DNA from: JBOGWP01 sp050693875
Lineage (GTDB): Bacteria > Actinomycetota > CADDZG01 > JAHWKV01 > JBOGWP01
Length of the DNA: 45,489 nt
Assembly (NCBI GenBank): GCA_050693875.1
Contig: JBOGWP010000091.1
Span: 1 to 45,489, forward strand
Reading direction: 5' to 3'
Below the pieces are notes generated by a model. That model did no database searches, was not told the origin of the DNA, and saw only the letters and a program-made list of their open reading frames with translations. The position numbers and the translations under genes were made by a program. Numbering within the stretch: the stretch's first letter is position 1; the number at the start of each line of letters is the position of its first letter. Positions 1-8,579 of the stretch are shown one piece after another.

Positions 1-178
1 GCGCTGCCGCCGGAACCTCGCCGTCGAGCGCCTCCGCGGTGATCTCGCGCCCGAGCACGTGCTGCAGGAGCTCCTCGGCGTTGACCCGAGCGTCGCGGGC
101 GCGCCACAGGTCCACTGCCGGCGAAGCGCGGATCTCCTTGGCGGCGGAGGTGAGCAGCTGATCGACGCTGATGGGCAT
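1..178 (-). CDS. prmC: N-terminal part of a PrmC-like release factor glutamine methyltransferase (runs off the window)
   Basis: Only the first 59 codons are present; the rest lies beyond the left edge. The start is ATG at 178. The visible part begins MPISVDQLLTSAAKEI and contains ARVNAEELLQHVLGRE, the helical N-terminal signature of PrmC/HemK proteins, where an Asp/Asn-AELLL-HVLG pattern is usual. PrmC methylates the glutamine of the GGQ motif in peptide-chain release factors. The catalytic NPPY motif is outside the window, so the call rests on the N-terminal helix alone. It is followed 16 bp upstream by the end of the inositol monophosphatase gene on the same strand, so the two may be co-transcribed. 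Confidence 0.55.
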   Translation of the reverse strand, partial: MPISVDQLLTSAAKEIRASPAVDLWRARDARVNAEELLQHVLGREITAEALDGEVPAAA

Positions 179-194
179 GGGGGCGGGGCCGATT

Positions 195-953
195 TTAGGA
201 TGACGGCGCCGCGTCCACCCTCTCGTAGGCCTCGAGGACCACCACTTCGAGCCGGTCGAGCAACGTCGGGTTGCCCGCCGCAAGCACAAGCCGGCCGTGA
301 AGCCGGGTGGCGCCGCCGGCGCCTTCGACGAGGGCCAGGCCGGCGCTGTAGTCCCAGTGCGATGAGTCGTCCTCGTAGAAGGCGTCGAACCGGCCGGCCG
401 CGACCCAGGCGAGGTCGAGGGCCTGGCTCCCGAAGCGGCGGATGTCGCGGACGTGGGGGACGACGTGCGCGGCCACCGCCGCCTGCCGCGCCCGCACCTC
501 GCGGTGGTAGGAGAAGCCGGTGGCGATCATGGCGGTGGCCAGGTCGGTCTCGTCGCTCGCCGCCAAGTCGCCATCGTCCCGGAATGTCTCGTTGCGGAGC
601 GGGTCGCGGATCACCCCCGCCCGGACCTCGCCCTCGATGCCAATCGAGACGCACCAGTGCGGGATCCCGTAGACGAAGTTGACGGTGCCGTCCAGGGGGT
701 CGATGACCCAGCGAATCCCGGTCGAGCCCTCGTGCAGCGATCCCTCCTCGGCGATGATCGAATCGTCGGAGCGTTCGGCGCTCAGCCGTCCGACGATCCA
801 CTTCTCGGCCGCACGGTCGGCCTCGGTTACGAGATCGGTCGGCGTGTCTTTCGTGGAGATGCCGGACGGCCTCGAGCGCAGCAACAGGTCGCCGGCTCCG
901 ACGGCCAGCTCGGCCGCCAGGTTCCGGAGCTGCCGGGCAGGGTGCTCGCTCAT
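195..953 (-). CDS. suhB: Inositol monophosphatase family protein (SuhB-like)
   Basis: A 252-residue protein of normal family length. It has the three hallmarks of the Mg-dependent, Li-sensitive phosphatase family: IIAEEGS (metal-binding Glu), WVIDPLDGTVNF (the DPLDGT metal/phosphate motif) and the C-terminal HWDYSAGLALVEGAGG. The expected activity is hydrolysis of inositol-1-phosphate or a related sugar phosphate in the cytoplasm. Which substrate it uses (myo-inositol-P, histidinol-P or fructose-1,6-bisphosphate) cannot be told from sequence. It starts with ATG and lies 25 bp after the end of yjbQ on the same strand, so yjbQ-suhB-prmC probably form one minus-strand transcription unit. Confidence 0.9.
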   Translation of the reverse strand: MSEHPARQLRNLAAELAVGAGDLLLRSRPSGISTKDTPTDLVTEADRAAEKWIVGRLSAERSDDSIIAEEGSLHEGSTGIRWVIDPLDGTVNFVYGIPHWCVSIGIEGEVRAGVIRDPLRNETFRDDGDLAASDETDLATAMIATGFSYHREVRARQAAVAAHVVPHVRDIRRFGSQALDLAWVAAGRFDAFYEDDSSHWDYSAGLALVEGAGGATRLHGRLVLAAGNPTLLDRLEVVVLEAYERVDAAPSS

Positions 954-978
954 CGCGAGCCGAAGGGATCGGGCGCCA

Positions 979-1386
979 TCAACTGCCGGCGAGGAAGCTG
1001 AGCAGCACCTCCCGGCGCTGGTTGTCCGCGTTCGTGTCGACGAGGGCGATGTGCTGCCAGGTCCCCAGCGAGACGCGGCCGCCGACGACCGGCAGTGTCA
1101 GCGTCGGAGTCAAGAATGCGGGAAGGACGTGGCTGGCCCCGTGGCCGGGCGAGCCGTGCGCATGGCGGTACCGATGGCTGGTAGGGAGCAGAGACTCGAT
1201 CCGGTCGAGGAGGTCGTCCTCGGTGCCGGAGTTGAGCTCGATCAGCGCGAGCCCGGCTGTGGCATGCGGCAGTGAGATGTTGACAAGCCCGTCGCCCTCC
1301 GCCCGGACGAACGACTCGACCTCTGACGTGAGGTCGAGGATCGACGGCGACCGGCCGGTGTCCAGCGACAGACGCTTGGTCTTCAC
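979..1386 (-). CDS. yjbQ: YjbQ family protein (UPF0047)
   Basis: A 135-residue protein matching the whole YjbQ/UPF0047 family. It shows HATAGLALIE, GHGASHVLPAFL and the C-terminal signature SLGTWQHIALVDTNADNQRR. Members form small trimeric beta-rich proteins with conserved His and Asp at a metal-like site. E. coli YjbQ has weak thiamine-phosphate synthase activity, but the physiological role is not settled. The start is ATG at 1386. The 290 bp between it and the divergent gene at 1677 must hold two promoters; I see an AT-rich patch at about 1600-1620 but no convincing -35/-10 pair. Confidence 0.88.
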   Translation of the reverse strand: MKTKRLSLDTGRSPSILDLTSEVESFVRAEGDGLVNISLPHATAGLALIELNSGTEDDLLDRIESLLPTSHRYRHAHGSPGHGASHVLPAFLTPTLTLPVVGGRVSLGTWQHIALVDTNADNQRREVLLSFLAGS

Positions 1387-1676
1387 GGCCTGCGAAGTCT
1401 GACGATTTGCGGACCGGCGTTCAACGAGACGAACACGAACCTCGAATCGAAGAAGTGAGAGGTCGCTCAGAAGGGCCGGCGTCGTGGCCGGGCTCGTCGG
1501 GGGGATGAGTCACGAGCCCGACCACGTACGCACGGTTAAGGCGGGTTGCATGCTTCTCTACCCGCGCCTGTCTACCCTAACCCTCCTCACCCGAAGAAAC
1601 AAAAATATTTCGAATTCGCCATCGGCTTGCTTCCCGGTGGGGGAAGATTCAGGCAGGGATTTAAAAAGGAGGGACC

Positions 1677-2297
1677 ATGTTCCGTCGCAAATCCCCCGCC
1701 GACTTCGATTTCCGTGATGTTTCCGAGGTTCCCCCCTCCGGAGCCCTGTCGCTGGGCGCCGTCCTGACCGGCGTGCTCGTGGCCGTCACCGCCACCTGGC
1801 TCCTCGCCGGGGCGGCCGTCGCCGGCCTGTCGAGCATCGGGTTCGACCCCATCCGCGGCGTGGCCGGCGAGCGCATCGACGAAGGGGTGGCGTCGGGCAT
1901 CGCCTTCGCCGCGGTCACGCTCCTCGGTGCGCTGTGGGGCGGCTACACCGCCGGACGGATGGCTCGAACCCGAGGTGGGCTTAACGGGGCGCTCGTGGCG
2001 GCGCTCTCGCTCGTGGTCTCGGGCCTGGCAGCGTCTGCCGTCGCACTCGGCTCGGTTCCCGCCTTGGAGATCCCCGCGGAGATCACCAGGCTTTCCCGAG
2101 CCGACTACTTCGTGAACTGGCGGCTGGCGATCGAGATCGCCGTCGTGGCCGCGGTGATCCTCGGCGCCGTGATCGGCGGCGTGCTCGGCGCCCGCTGGCA
2201 CCGCCGCTTCGACGTGGTCGTCGACGATCGCATCGATCGCAGCTTCGACCAGACCGGGATGCTCGAACTGCGCGAGACCGTCCCAAATCCGAAGTAG
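1677..2297 (+). CDS. Hypothetical four-helix membrane protein
   Basis: A 206-residue protein of unrecognised family. The start is ATG at 1677, directly preceded by a strong ribosome-binding site (AAGGAGGGACC). Four hydrophobic Ala/Val/Leu/Gly-rich segments are visible at roughly residues 22-45, 76-96, 104-126 and 151-173. The N terminus is short and charged (FRRKSPADFDFRDV) and the soluble C-terminal tail of about 30 residues is Asp/Arg-rich. Gly-x-x-x-Gly-like spacing in helices 2 and 4 suggests tight helix packing. The layout resembles small actinobacterial membrane proteins of unknown function. No enzymatic motif is seen. Confidence 0.75.
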   Translation: MFRRKSPADFDFRDVSEVPPSGALSLGAVLTGVLVAVTATWLLAGAAVAGLSSIGFDPIRGVAGERIDEGVASGIAFAAVTLLGALWGGYTAGRMARTRGGLNGALVAALSLVVSGLAASAVALGSVPALEIPAEITRLSRADYFVNWRLAIEIAVVAAVILGAVIGGVLGARWHRRFDVVVDDRIDRSFDQTGMLELRETVPNPK

Positions 2298-2301
2298 CGA
2301 G

Positions 2302-2820
2302 ATCTACTCGGTCGGCCACTCGACCCACCAGCTCGAGGAGCTCCTCGAGTTGCTGCGCCACTTCGGCATAGCCGTCCTGGCCGACGTCCGCACGGCCCCA
2401 CGCTCGCGGCGCGTCCCCCAGCTCGACCGTGAGGTGCTGGCTCGAGCCTGCAAAGCCGGGGGCCTCTTTTACCTCCACATCCCCCAGCTGGGCGGGTGGC
2501 GAACACCCCGCCAGGGCTCCCCCAACGCCGGGTGGCGCGCCGAGGCGTTCCGAGGCTACGCCGATCACCTGGCGACGCCGGAGTTCGCCGCGCTCGTCGA
2601 GATCGCCGAGCAGCGGCCCACCGCCTACATGTGCGCCGAGGCCGATTGGACCCGCTGTCACCGCCGCCTCGTCTCCGACGCGCTCCTCGTCCGAGGCCGG
2701 CGCGTCCGGCACATCGCCGGCACGGCCGATTCGCAGGAGCACGTCCTCACACCCTTCGCCGTCGTCGACGGGGAGTCCGTCACCTATCCCGCCGAGGGTG
2801 GTCAGGGCACCCTTCTGTAG
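2302..2820 (+). CDS. DUF488 family protein, start codon unclear
   Basis: Translation from 2302 gives IYSVGHSTHQLEELLELLRH, the invariant N terminus of DUF488 proteins. DVRT, RGY, CAEADWTRCHRRL (the family CAE...CHR motif) and HI follow, ending at a TAG at 2820. Function is unknown; the Cys/His/Arg motif suggests an enzymatic or nucleic-acid-related role. No ATG, GTG or TTG lies just before the conserved region: the codons there are AGC, GAG and ATC. The first normal candidate inside the frame is TTG at 2350, which would delete the conserved first strand. Either a rare start (ATC at 2302) or an upstream start overlapping the preceding gene is used, or the assembled sequence has a local error. 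Confidence 0.75.
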   Translation: MYSVGHSTHQLEELLELLRHFGIAVLADVRTAPRSRRVPQLDREVLARACKAGGLFYLHIPQLGGWRTPRQGSPNAGWRAEAFRGYADHLATPEFAALVEIAEQRPTAYMCAEADWTRCHRRLVSDALLVRGRRVRHIAGTADSQEHVLTPFAVVDGESVTYPAEGGQGTLL

Positions 2821-2871
2821 ACCTCCACCGAATCGAGCGTTGGAGGATGCGTTACTAGATTCCCGCTGGTG

Positions 2872-2925
2872 ATGACGATCGTGATCCTGTACTTCCTCGC
2901 CCGCTTCGTCCTGCCGATGTTCTGA
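2872..2925 (+). CDS. Possible 17-residue hydrophobic peptide
   Basis: The frame reads MTIVILYFLARFVLPMF then TGA: one short hydrophobic segment with a single Arg. A GGAGG-like sequence lies at about 2842, rather far (about 25 nt) from the ATG. It sits alone in the 281-bp gap between the DUF488 gene and pepN. It could be a membrane microprotein or a chance frame. The rest of the gap (2926-3101) contains nothing I can name. Confidence 0.2.
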   Translation: MTIVILYFLARFVLPMF

Positions 2926-3101
2926 TCGACGCCGGCACGGGACGAAGAGCGCCCCAAGGGGGCCGCACCCTTCGTTGTTCGGGGAAGACGGGGCCCGCGC
3001 GATCGGTGCCGGAATGCCCGGCAGGTGCAGCCCTCTTCGTCTGCCCACGCGGCCGATCCTCGAGCAAACACCGCCCCAAGGGCCTTTGGTAGCGTTGACC
3101 T

Positions 3102-5642
3102 GTGCACCTCGGCAACCTGACGCGGCAGGAAGCGCAGGAGCGCTCTCGCCTCATCTCGGGGGCCCGCTACCGCATCCACCTCGACCTCACCGGCGGTGAC
3201 GAGACCTACGGCTGCGTCGCCACGATCGCATTCACCTGCAGCAGGCCGGGCTCGGAGACCTTCCTCGAGTACGCCGCGCCATCGGTCGAGTCGATCGAGC
3301 TGAACGGGGCGCCGGTCTCGACAGGGGCGTTCGATGGGGCGCGGATCAAGCTCGAGGGGGTCGCCGAGCAGAACGAGGTCCGGATTCGCTCGTCCTCCGC
3401 CTACGGGAACACGGGATCGGGTATGCATCGCTTCGTCGACCCCTCCGACGGCGCCGTCTACCTGTACTCCGACGCCGAGCCCTACGACGTGCACCGGGTG
3501 TTCCCGTGCTTCGACCAGCCGGATGTCAAGGGCAGCTTCGAGCTCTCCATCCGGGCCCCGGCGGGATGGGAGGTCGTGTCGAACGGGGCCCTGGCAGAGC
3601 GACCCGACGGAGAGGGGCTGTGGCGCTTCGAGCCGACTCCGTCCATCCCGAGCTACATCGTGGCCGTCATCGCGGGGCCCTACCACGTCGTGCGCGAACG
3701 GCATCGCAACATCGATCTCGGCCTCCTCTGCCGCCGGTCCCTGGCCCAGTACCTCGACGCGGACGAGATCTTCGAGATCACCCGGGCGGGCTTCGACTTC
3801 TTCGACGAGGTCTTCCGCTACCCCTATCCGTTCGCCAAGTACGACCAGATCTTCGTACCCGAGTTCAACTCCGGGGCGATGGAGAACGCCGGCTGCGTCA
3901 CCTTCAACGAGCGCCACGTCTTCCGGTCGAAGGCGACCGACTCCATGCGAGAAGCGCGGGCGGACACGATCCTCCACGAGATGGCACACATGTGGTTCGG
4001 CGACCTGGTGACGATGCGGTGGTGGGACGATCTGTGGCTGAACGAGAGCTTCGCCACGTTCATGTCGCACCTCGCGCTCGTCCGCGCCACCCGCTTCACG
4101 CAAGCGTGGACGACCTTCTGCAACGTGTGGAAGACCTGGGCGTACCGCCAGGACCAGCTCCCGACCACGCATCCGATCACCGCCGACATGCCCGACATCG
4201 ATTCGGTCAAGGTCAACTTCGACGGCATCACCTATGCGAAGGGCGCATCGGTGTTGCGGCAGCTGGTGGCGTGGGTCGGCGAGGACGCCTTTCTGACGGG
4301 CCTGCAGAGGTACTTCCGGCGGCACGAGTTCGCCAACACCACCGTCGACGACTTCCTCGACCCGCTCGAGGAGGAGTCTGGCCGGGACCTCAGCGCCTGG
4401 TCGAAGGAATGGCTGGAGAGCCCCGGCGTCAACACGCTCCGCGTCGAGCTGGAGACCGAGCGCCGGGAGGGGATCGAGGTCGTGCGCGAGGCCGCGGTGT
4501 TCCAGGAGGCCGCTGCAGCGTGTCCAACGATCCGGTCGCACCGAGTAGCCGTCGGGCTCTACGGCGAGGACCCCGACGGCCGGATCCGGCGGCGCCGACG
4601 GGTCGAGCTCGACGTGGTGGGCCTGCGGACCCCGATCCACGAGCTGGAAGGAGAGCCCGTTCCCGGCCTCCTGCTTCCAAACGACGACGACCTCAGCTAC
4701 GCAAAGATCCGCCTCGACGGCCGGTCCCTCGCCACGCTCGCGACCGGGCTCGCCCGCCTCGAGGATCCGCTCGCCCGTGCGCTGTGCTGGGGCGCCGCCT
4801 GGGACATGCTGCGTGATGCGGAGATACCGGCACGCCGGTACGTGGCGCTTGTGCTCGCGAATGTCGACGGCGAGACGGAGGTGCACGGTCTGCAGACCCT
4901 GCTCCAGCAGGCCTCCTCGGCGGTCCAGGCGTTCGGCGACCCGGCCAATCGGGACCATGCCCTGGCGACGCTGGCCGCCTCCGCGCTCGACCACCTCCAC
5001 GACGCCGGCGCGGGGAGCGACCACCAACTTGCCTGGGCGCGTTCGTTCGTCGCTTGGGCCCGCAGCGAGCAGCATCTGTCGCTCGCCCGTGGACTCCTCG
5101 ACGGGGCCAACTCGTTCGACGGCCTCGCCGTGGACACGGACCTGCGCTGGCTCATCGTCTCGTCGCTTGCCGCCGCAGATGCCATCGGCGAGGCCGAAAT
5201 CGCCGCCGAGGTCGAGCGCGACCCCACCGACGCCGGAGCCCGGCACGCCGCGGCCGCCCGTGCGGCCCGCCCGCTCTCGGACGCCAAGGCCGAGGCCTGG
5301 CGGATGATCGTGGAGGAGGCCTCGCTGCCGTTCGCAACCATGCGCGCGCTCATGGGCGCGTTTCAGCAGTACGGGCAGGAGGCGCTCCTCGAGCCGTACG
5401 TCGAGCGCTACTTCAAGGCCCTCGACCCGATGGGGAAGACCCGGAGCCCCGAGGTCGTTCTGGCCTTCGCCGGCGCGCTCTACCCACACGTCCTCGTCGA
5501 GCAGGAAGTGGTCGACCGAACCGAGGCCCACCTCGCCATCCCGCGGCCGGGGCCGGTGCGGCGGCTTCTGCTGGAGGGCCAGGACGGCATCGCCCGCGCC
5601 CTTCGCGCCCGAGTGGTCGATGCGGCCGCCGCGCCTGCGTAG
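3102..5642 (+). CDS. pepN: Aminopeptidase N, M1 zinc metallopeptidase
   Basis: An 846-residue protein covering the full actinobacterial PepN architecture. It has an N-terminal beta domain, the thermolysin-like catalytic domain with GAMENAG (substrate N-terminus recognition) and HEMAHMWFGD followed by NESFA (HExxH plus downstream Glu, the three zinc ligands), and a C-terminal ERAP1-like helical domain. It removes N-terminal amino acids from peptides in the cytoplasm. The GTG at 3102 is chosen because MHLGNLTRQEAQERS matches the usual start region; no strong Shine-Dalgarno is seen. The next gene begins 23 bp before its stop codon, which suggests coupling. Confidence 0.93.
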   Translation: MHLGNLTRQEAQERSRLISGARYRIHLDLTGGDETYGCVATIAFTCSRPGSETFLEYAAPSVESIELNGAPVSTGAFDGARIKLEGVAEQNEVRIRSSSAYGNTGSGMHRFVDPSDGAVYLYSDAEPYDVHRVFPCFDQPDVKGSFELSIRAPAGWEVVSNGALAERPDGEGLWRFEPTPSIPSYIVAVIAGPYHVVRERHRNIDLGLLCRRSLAQYLDADEIFEITRAGFDFFDEVFRYPYPFAKYDQIFVPEFNSGAMENAGCVTFNERHVFRSKATDSMREARADTILHEMAHMWFGDLVTMRWWDDLWLNESFATFMSHLALVRATRFTQAWTTFCNVWKTWAYRQDQLPTTHPITADMPDIDSVKVNFDGITYAKGASVLRQLVAWVGEDAFLTGLQRYFRRHEFANTTVDDFLDPLEEESGRDLSAWSKEWLESPGVNTLRVELETERREGIEVVREAAVFQEAAAACPTIRSHRVAVGLYGEDPDGRIRRRRRVELDVVGLRTPIHELEGEPVPGLLLPNDDDLSYAKIRLDGRSLATLATGLARLEDPLARALCWGAAWDMLRDAEIPARRYVALVLANVDGETEVHGLQTLLQQASSAVQAFGDPANRDHALATLAASALDHLHDAGAGSDHQLAWARSFVAWARSEQHLSLARGLLDGANSFDGLAVDTDLRWLIVSSLAAADAIGEAEIAAEVERDPTDAGARHAAAARAARPLSDAKAEAWRMIVEEASLPFATMRALMGAFQQYGQEALLEPYVERYFKALDPMGKTRSPEVVLAFAGALYPHVLVEQEVVDRTEAHLAIPRPGPVRRLLLEGQDGIARALRARVVDAAAAPA

Positions 5643-6612
5643 CCGCCTCGGCGCACTCGCCCTCCTGGCGGCTGCGGCGGCGTGCGGCTTCGTCGAGCGC
5701 TCACTCGACTCCACGTCCTCACAGACCCCCCCGTCGGACAGGCTCGTCTGGAATACCCTCGCATCGGCTCCGTCCCGGCGCACCGAGGTGGCGGCGACGG
5801 TGGTCCAGCAGGACGTGTACGTGGTGGGCGGGTTCGGCCCGGGCGGCGCCACGGTCTCGACCGTCGAGGTCTACCGGGCAGGGGCAGGCCGGTGGGAGCG
5901 GGGCCCCGACCTCCCCGCCCCCGTTAACCATGCCATGGCGGCAACCCTCGGGGGGGAGCCGCTCCTGCTCGGCGGGTATCTGGGACCGAGCCTCGAGCGG
6001 CCCAGCGACCGGGCCTTCGTGCTGCGGGGAGGGCGGTGGGCCGAGCTTCCGAGGATGCCGGAGGCGAGAGCGGCGGCGGGGGCGGCGACGATCGGCCGCT
6101 CGTTCTACCTCGCCGGCGGTGTCGGCATGGACGGCCTCGCCCGATCGGTCCTCGAATTCGACGGCGTGCGCTGGCGTGTCCGCTCCGAGCTTCCTCACCC
6201 GCGGGAGCATCTGGGTGTGGCGACCGATGGGTCGCGTCTCTACGTCGTCGGCGGACGGACCCCAGCCGGCAACCTTGCCATCGCCGAGCGCTTCGATCCC
6301 GCGGACGGCCGCTGGGAGACCTTGCCCGACCTGCCCACGGCGCGCGGCGGCATCGGAGCGGCGGGCACCGGCGATGGCCGCTTCATCGTCGTCCCCGGTG
6401 GAGAGGCCCAGTCGACCTTCGAGGAGGTCGAGGCGTTCGACGTCCGGGCCGGACGCTGGCGGTCGCTCCCGCCGCTGCCCACGCCGCGGCACGGGCTCGG
6501 CGTGGTCGCCATCGGCTCGACGATCTACGTCCTCGCCGGCGGGCCGCAGCCCGGGTTCAGCTTTTCGGACGCCAACGAGGCCCTCGACCTGGCGCCGCTC
6601 ACACAAGATTGA
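5620..6612 (+). CDS. Kelch-repeat beta-propeller lipoprotein
   Basis: A 330-residue protein with an N-terminal signal (MRPPRLRSRLGALALLAAAAACG) whose Ala-Ala-Ala-Cys looks like a lipobox, so export and lipid anchoring are likely. The rest is a run of about six Kelch blades. Each has the Gly-Gly pair (VVGGF, LLGGY, LAGGV, VVGGR, VPGGE, LAGGG) followed by an aromatic turn such as GRWERGPDLP, GRWETLPDLP and GRWRSLPPLP. Together they make one closed propeller. Kelch propellers bind proteins or sugars; no catalytic residues are evident. It overlaps pepN by 23 bp. The ATG at 5620 is chosen because it gives a complete signal peptide. Confidence 0.8.
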   Translation: MRPPRLRSRLGALALLAAAAACGFVERSLDSTSSQTPPSDRLVWNTLASAPSRRTEVAATVVQQDVYVVGGFGPGGATVSTVEVYRAGAGRWERGPDLPAPVNHAMAATLGGEPLLLGGYLGPSLERPSDRAFVLRGGRWAELPRMPEARAAAGAATIGRSFYLAGGVGMDGLARSVLEFDGVRWRVRSELPHPREHLGVATDGSRLYVVGGRTPAGNLAIAERFDPADGRWETLPDLPTARGGIGAAGTGDGRFIVVPGGEAQSTFEEVEAFDVRAGRWRSLPPLPTPRHGLGVVAIGSTIYVLAGGPQPGFSFSDANEALDLAPLTQD

Positions 6613-6652
6613 GCAGTGCAATCTCGTGGCCGAGCACACGCGAGGCCACTGC
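6613..6652. terminator. Possible bidirectional terminator hairpin
   Basis: GCAGTG at 6613-6618 pairs with CACTGC at 6647-6652, and inside them CTCG (6623-6626) pairs with CGAG (6641-6644). It lies between the converging Kelch and permease genes. No T-tract follows, so support is structural only. The remaining 110 bp up to the permease stop show no further feature. Confidence 0.3.
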
Positions 6653-6761
6653 TGAGGCGCTCCCTCCGTTCGTCAGACCAAAGGCATAGAGCCACTTCCG
6701 CCGCGGCTCGAAGCGCACGACGTCATCAAGTGGGGGGCAGCCGGGGGGACTCCCCCGACTG

Positions 6762-7649
6762 TCAGCCCTTCACCGCCCCCCGGGTGAACCCGGTGATGAA
6801 TCGGCGGAGGAACAGGTTGAAGACAAACGCCATCGGCACCGCCACGAGCAGCGTCGCCGCCTGCAGGGCCTGCCAGAAGAAAATGTCCCCCCGCACGAGC
6901 TCGGTGGGGACGCCGACGCTGATCGTCTTCTCACTCGTGACCGAGACGAACGCCAGGGCATAGATGAACTCGCTGGCAGCCAGGGTTCCGGCGAACACGA
7001 TCACCGCGATGATGGCGGGGACCGACAGGGGGACCACGGTGCGAACGAAGGCACCGAACCGACTGTAGCCGTCGATCATCGCCTGCTCCTCGACGTCGCG
7101 TGGGATGGACTTGAAGAAGCCCGTCAGCAGCCAGATCGAGACCGGAATCGTGATCGTCGGATACAGCGCCACCAGAGCCCACTTCGAGTCCTGCAGATGG
7201 AGCGCCGACACGACGCGGGACAGCGAGACGAACAGCAGTGAGGGGGGGATCAGGTAGACGAAGAAGATCCCGATCGCCAGTGCCCCGCCATAGCGCAAAC
7301 GCAGGCGGGCGAGGCTGTAGGCCGCGGGCAGGCTGGCGGCCAGTGTGATCGCCACCACCACCACCCCCACCGTGATCGTGTTGTCGACGAAGCCGGGGAA
7401 GGCGGTGTTGCGGAAGAGGTACCGGAAGTGATCGCCGGTGGGAGACGGGTTGAAGAGGAACGGGTTGTTCCGCGGGTCGTAGAGATCCGGGTCTCGCTTG
7501 AACGCGGTGATCAGGCTCCACGCAAACGGGAACGCCGCGAAGAAGGCGAAGAAGGCCACGAGGGACCACAGGGCGATTCGTCCGCCTACCCGTCTCCGGG
7601 CATAGCGGGCCCGAAGGTCCGCGAGCTGGGCGGGTGCCGGTGCGGCCAT
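6762..7649 (-). CDS. Carbohydrate ABC transporter permease (MalG type)
   Basis: A 295-residue inner-membrane permease with about six transmembrane helices. The cytoplasmic EAA loop reads EEQAMIDGYSRFGAFVRTVV followed by PLSVPAI, the MalG-type coupling motif that docks on the ATPase. It is the last gene of a minus-strand operon (binding protein, ATPase, MalF-type, MalG-type). It starts with ATG at 7649 immediately after the preceding stop. With its partner it should form the translocation pore of a CUT1-type importer for oligosaccharides or glycerol-phosphate-like substrates. The substrate cannot be told. Confidence 0.92.
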   Translation of the reverse strand: MAAPAPAQLADLRARYARRRVGGRIALWSLVAFFAFFAAFPFAWSLITAFKRDPDLYDPRNNPFLFNPSPTGDHFRYLFRNTAFPGFVDNTITVGVVVVAITLAASLPAAYSLARLRLRYGGALAIGIFFVYLIPPSLLFVSLSRVVSALHLQDSKWALVALYPTITIPVSIWLLTGFFKSIPRDVEEQAMIDGYSRFGAFVRTVVPLSVPAIIAVIVFAGTLAASEFIYALAFVSVTSEKTISVGVPTELVRGDIFFWQALQAATLLVAVPMAFVFNLFLRRFITGFTRGAVKG

Positions 7650-8579
7650 CTACAACACCTCCATCCGCCGCACCGCGCGCAGAATCAGGGCCGCCATCGT
7701 GACCAGCACCGGGAGCAGAAACAGCGCGATCGCCGCCCCCTGGCCCAGGTCGCCGCCGCCGATCCCCCGGAAGAACGCCCACGTGGGCAGGGTCTGCGTG
7801 GCATTGATCGGGCCGCCGCGCGTCAGCACGTACACCACCGCCATGTCGGTGAAGATCACGATCCCGCCGAAGAGGGCCGCCACCGCCATCACCGGCAGGG
7901 TGAGCGGGATCGTCACCTCGAACAGCGTCCGCCAGAATCCCGCGCCGTCGATCTGCGCGGCGTCGCGCAAGTCGTCGGGGATCGCGATGATCCCGGCCAT
8001 CACGATCAGCGCGGACAGCGGAACGATGCGCCACGCCTGGACCACGATCACCGATACGAGCGCGAGCTTCGAGTTCCCGAGCCAGTGGAGGTTTCCCTCG
8101 ATCAGGCCGAGGTGTCGGAAGACCCAGTCGATCGGCGAGAAGATCGAGTCCAACAGCCACAGCCAGGCGATGCTGGCAAGCGATGCCGGTGTGGTCCACG
8201 GCAGCAGCACCAGCAGCCGGAGCAACCACCGGCCTCGGAACCGGCGGGTGAGCACAAGGGCAAGAACCTTCGAGAGCACCACGACGAGCACCAGCGTCGT
8301 GAGCGTGACGAAGACGCTGTTCCACAGCGCCCGCCGGAAGACGTCGTCGCCGAGGATGGTCCGGAAGTTGCGCAGGCCCACAAAGTCGAAGCTGGGATCC
8401 CCCACCGTGACGTCGCTCAGGCTGTAGCCGATGGCGAGGAAGAACGGGATCCCGACCAGGCCGACGATGTAGACCACCGCCGGGAGCAGCATCAGGCCCG
8501 CCAGCGGGGCTTCGCGGTCGAGGAGGAAGCGGAGGGGAGGCCGGCGTCCCTCCGCAGCCGCCCCGGTCGCGGCCGTCAT
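7650..8579 (-). CDS. Carbohydrate ABC transporter permease (MalF type)
   Basis: A 309-residue permease with six predicted helices and the EAA loop LRDAAQIDGAGFWRTLFEVT followed by IPLTLPV. It lacks the long periplasmic insertion of enterobacterial MalF, as is usual outside Proteobacteria. It overlaps the ATPase gene by 4 bp (ATGA) and abuts the second permease gene. Translation of all three is therefore coupled and the stoichiometry should be balanced. Confidence 0.92.
   Translation of the reverse strand: MTAATGAAAEGRRPPLRFLLDREAPLAGLMLLPAVVYIVGLVGIPFFLAIGYSLSDVTVGDPSFDFVGLRNFRTILGDDVFRRALWNSVFVTLTTLVLVVVLSKVLALVLTRRFRGRWLLRLLVLLPWTTPASLASIAWLWLLDSIFSPIDWVFRHLGLIEGNLHWLGNSKLALVSVIVVQAWRIVPLSALIVMAGIIAIPDDLRDAAQIDGAGFWRTLFEVTIPLTLPVMAVAALFGGIVIFTDMAVVYVLTRGGPINATQTLPTWAFFRGIGGGDLGQGAAIALFLLPVLVTMAALILRAVRRMEVL

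Noticed and set aside
2802..5852. Very long open frame (over 1000 codons) antisense to pepN
   Set aside because: It is the mirror of a high-GC gene: composition is Arg/Gly/Glu/His-rich with no family motif, while the plus strand has a full M1 peptidase.
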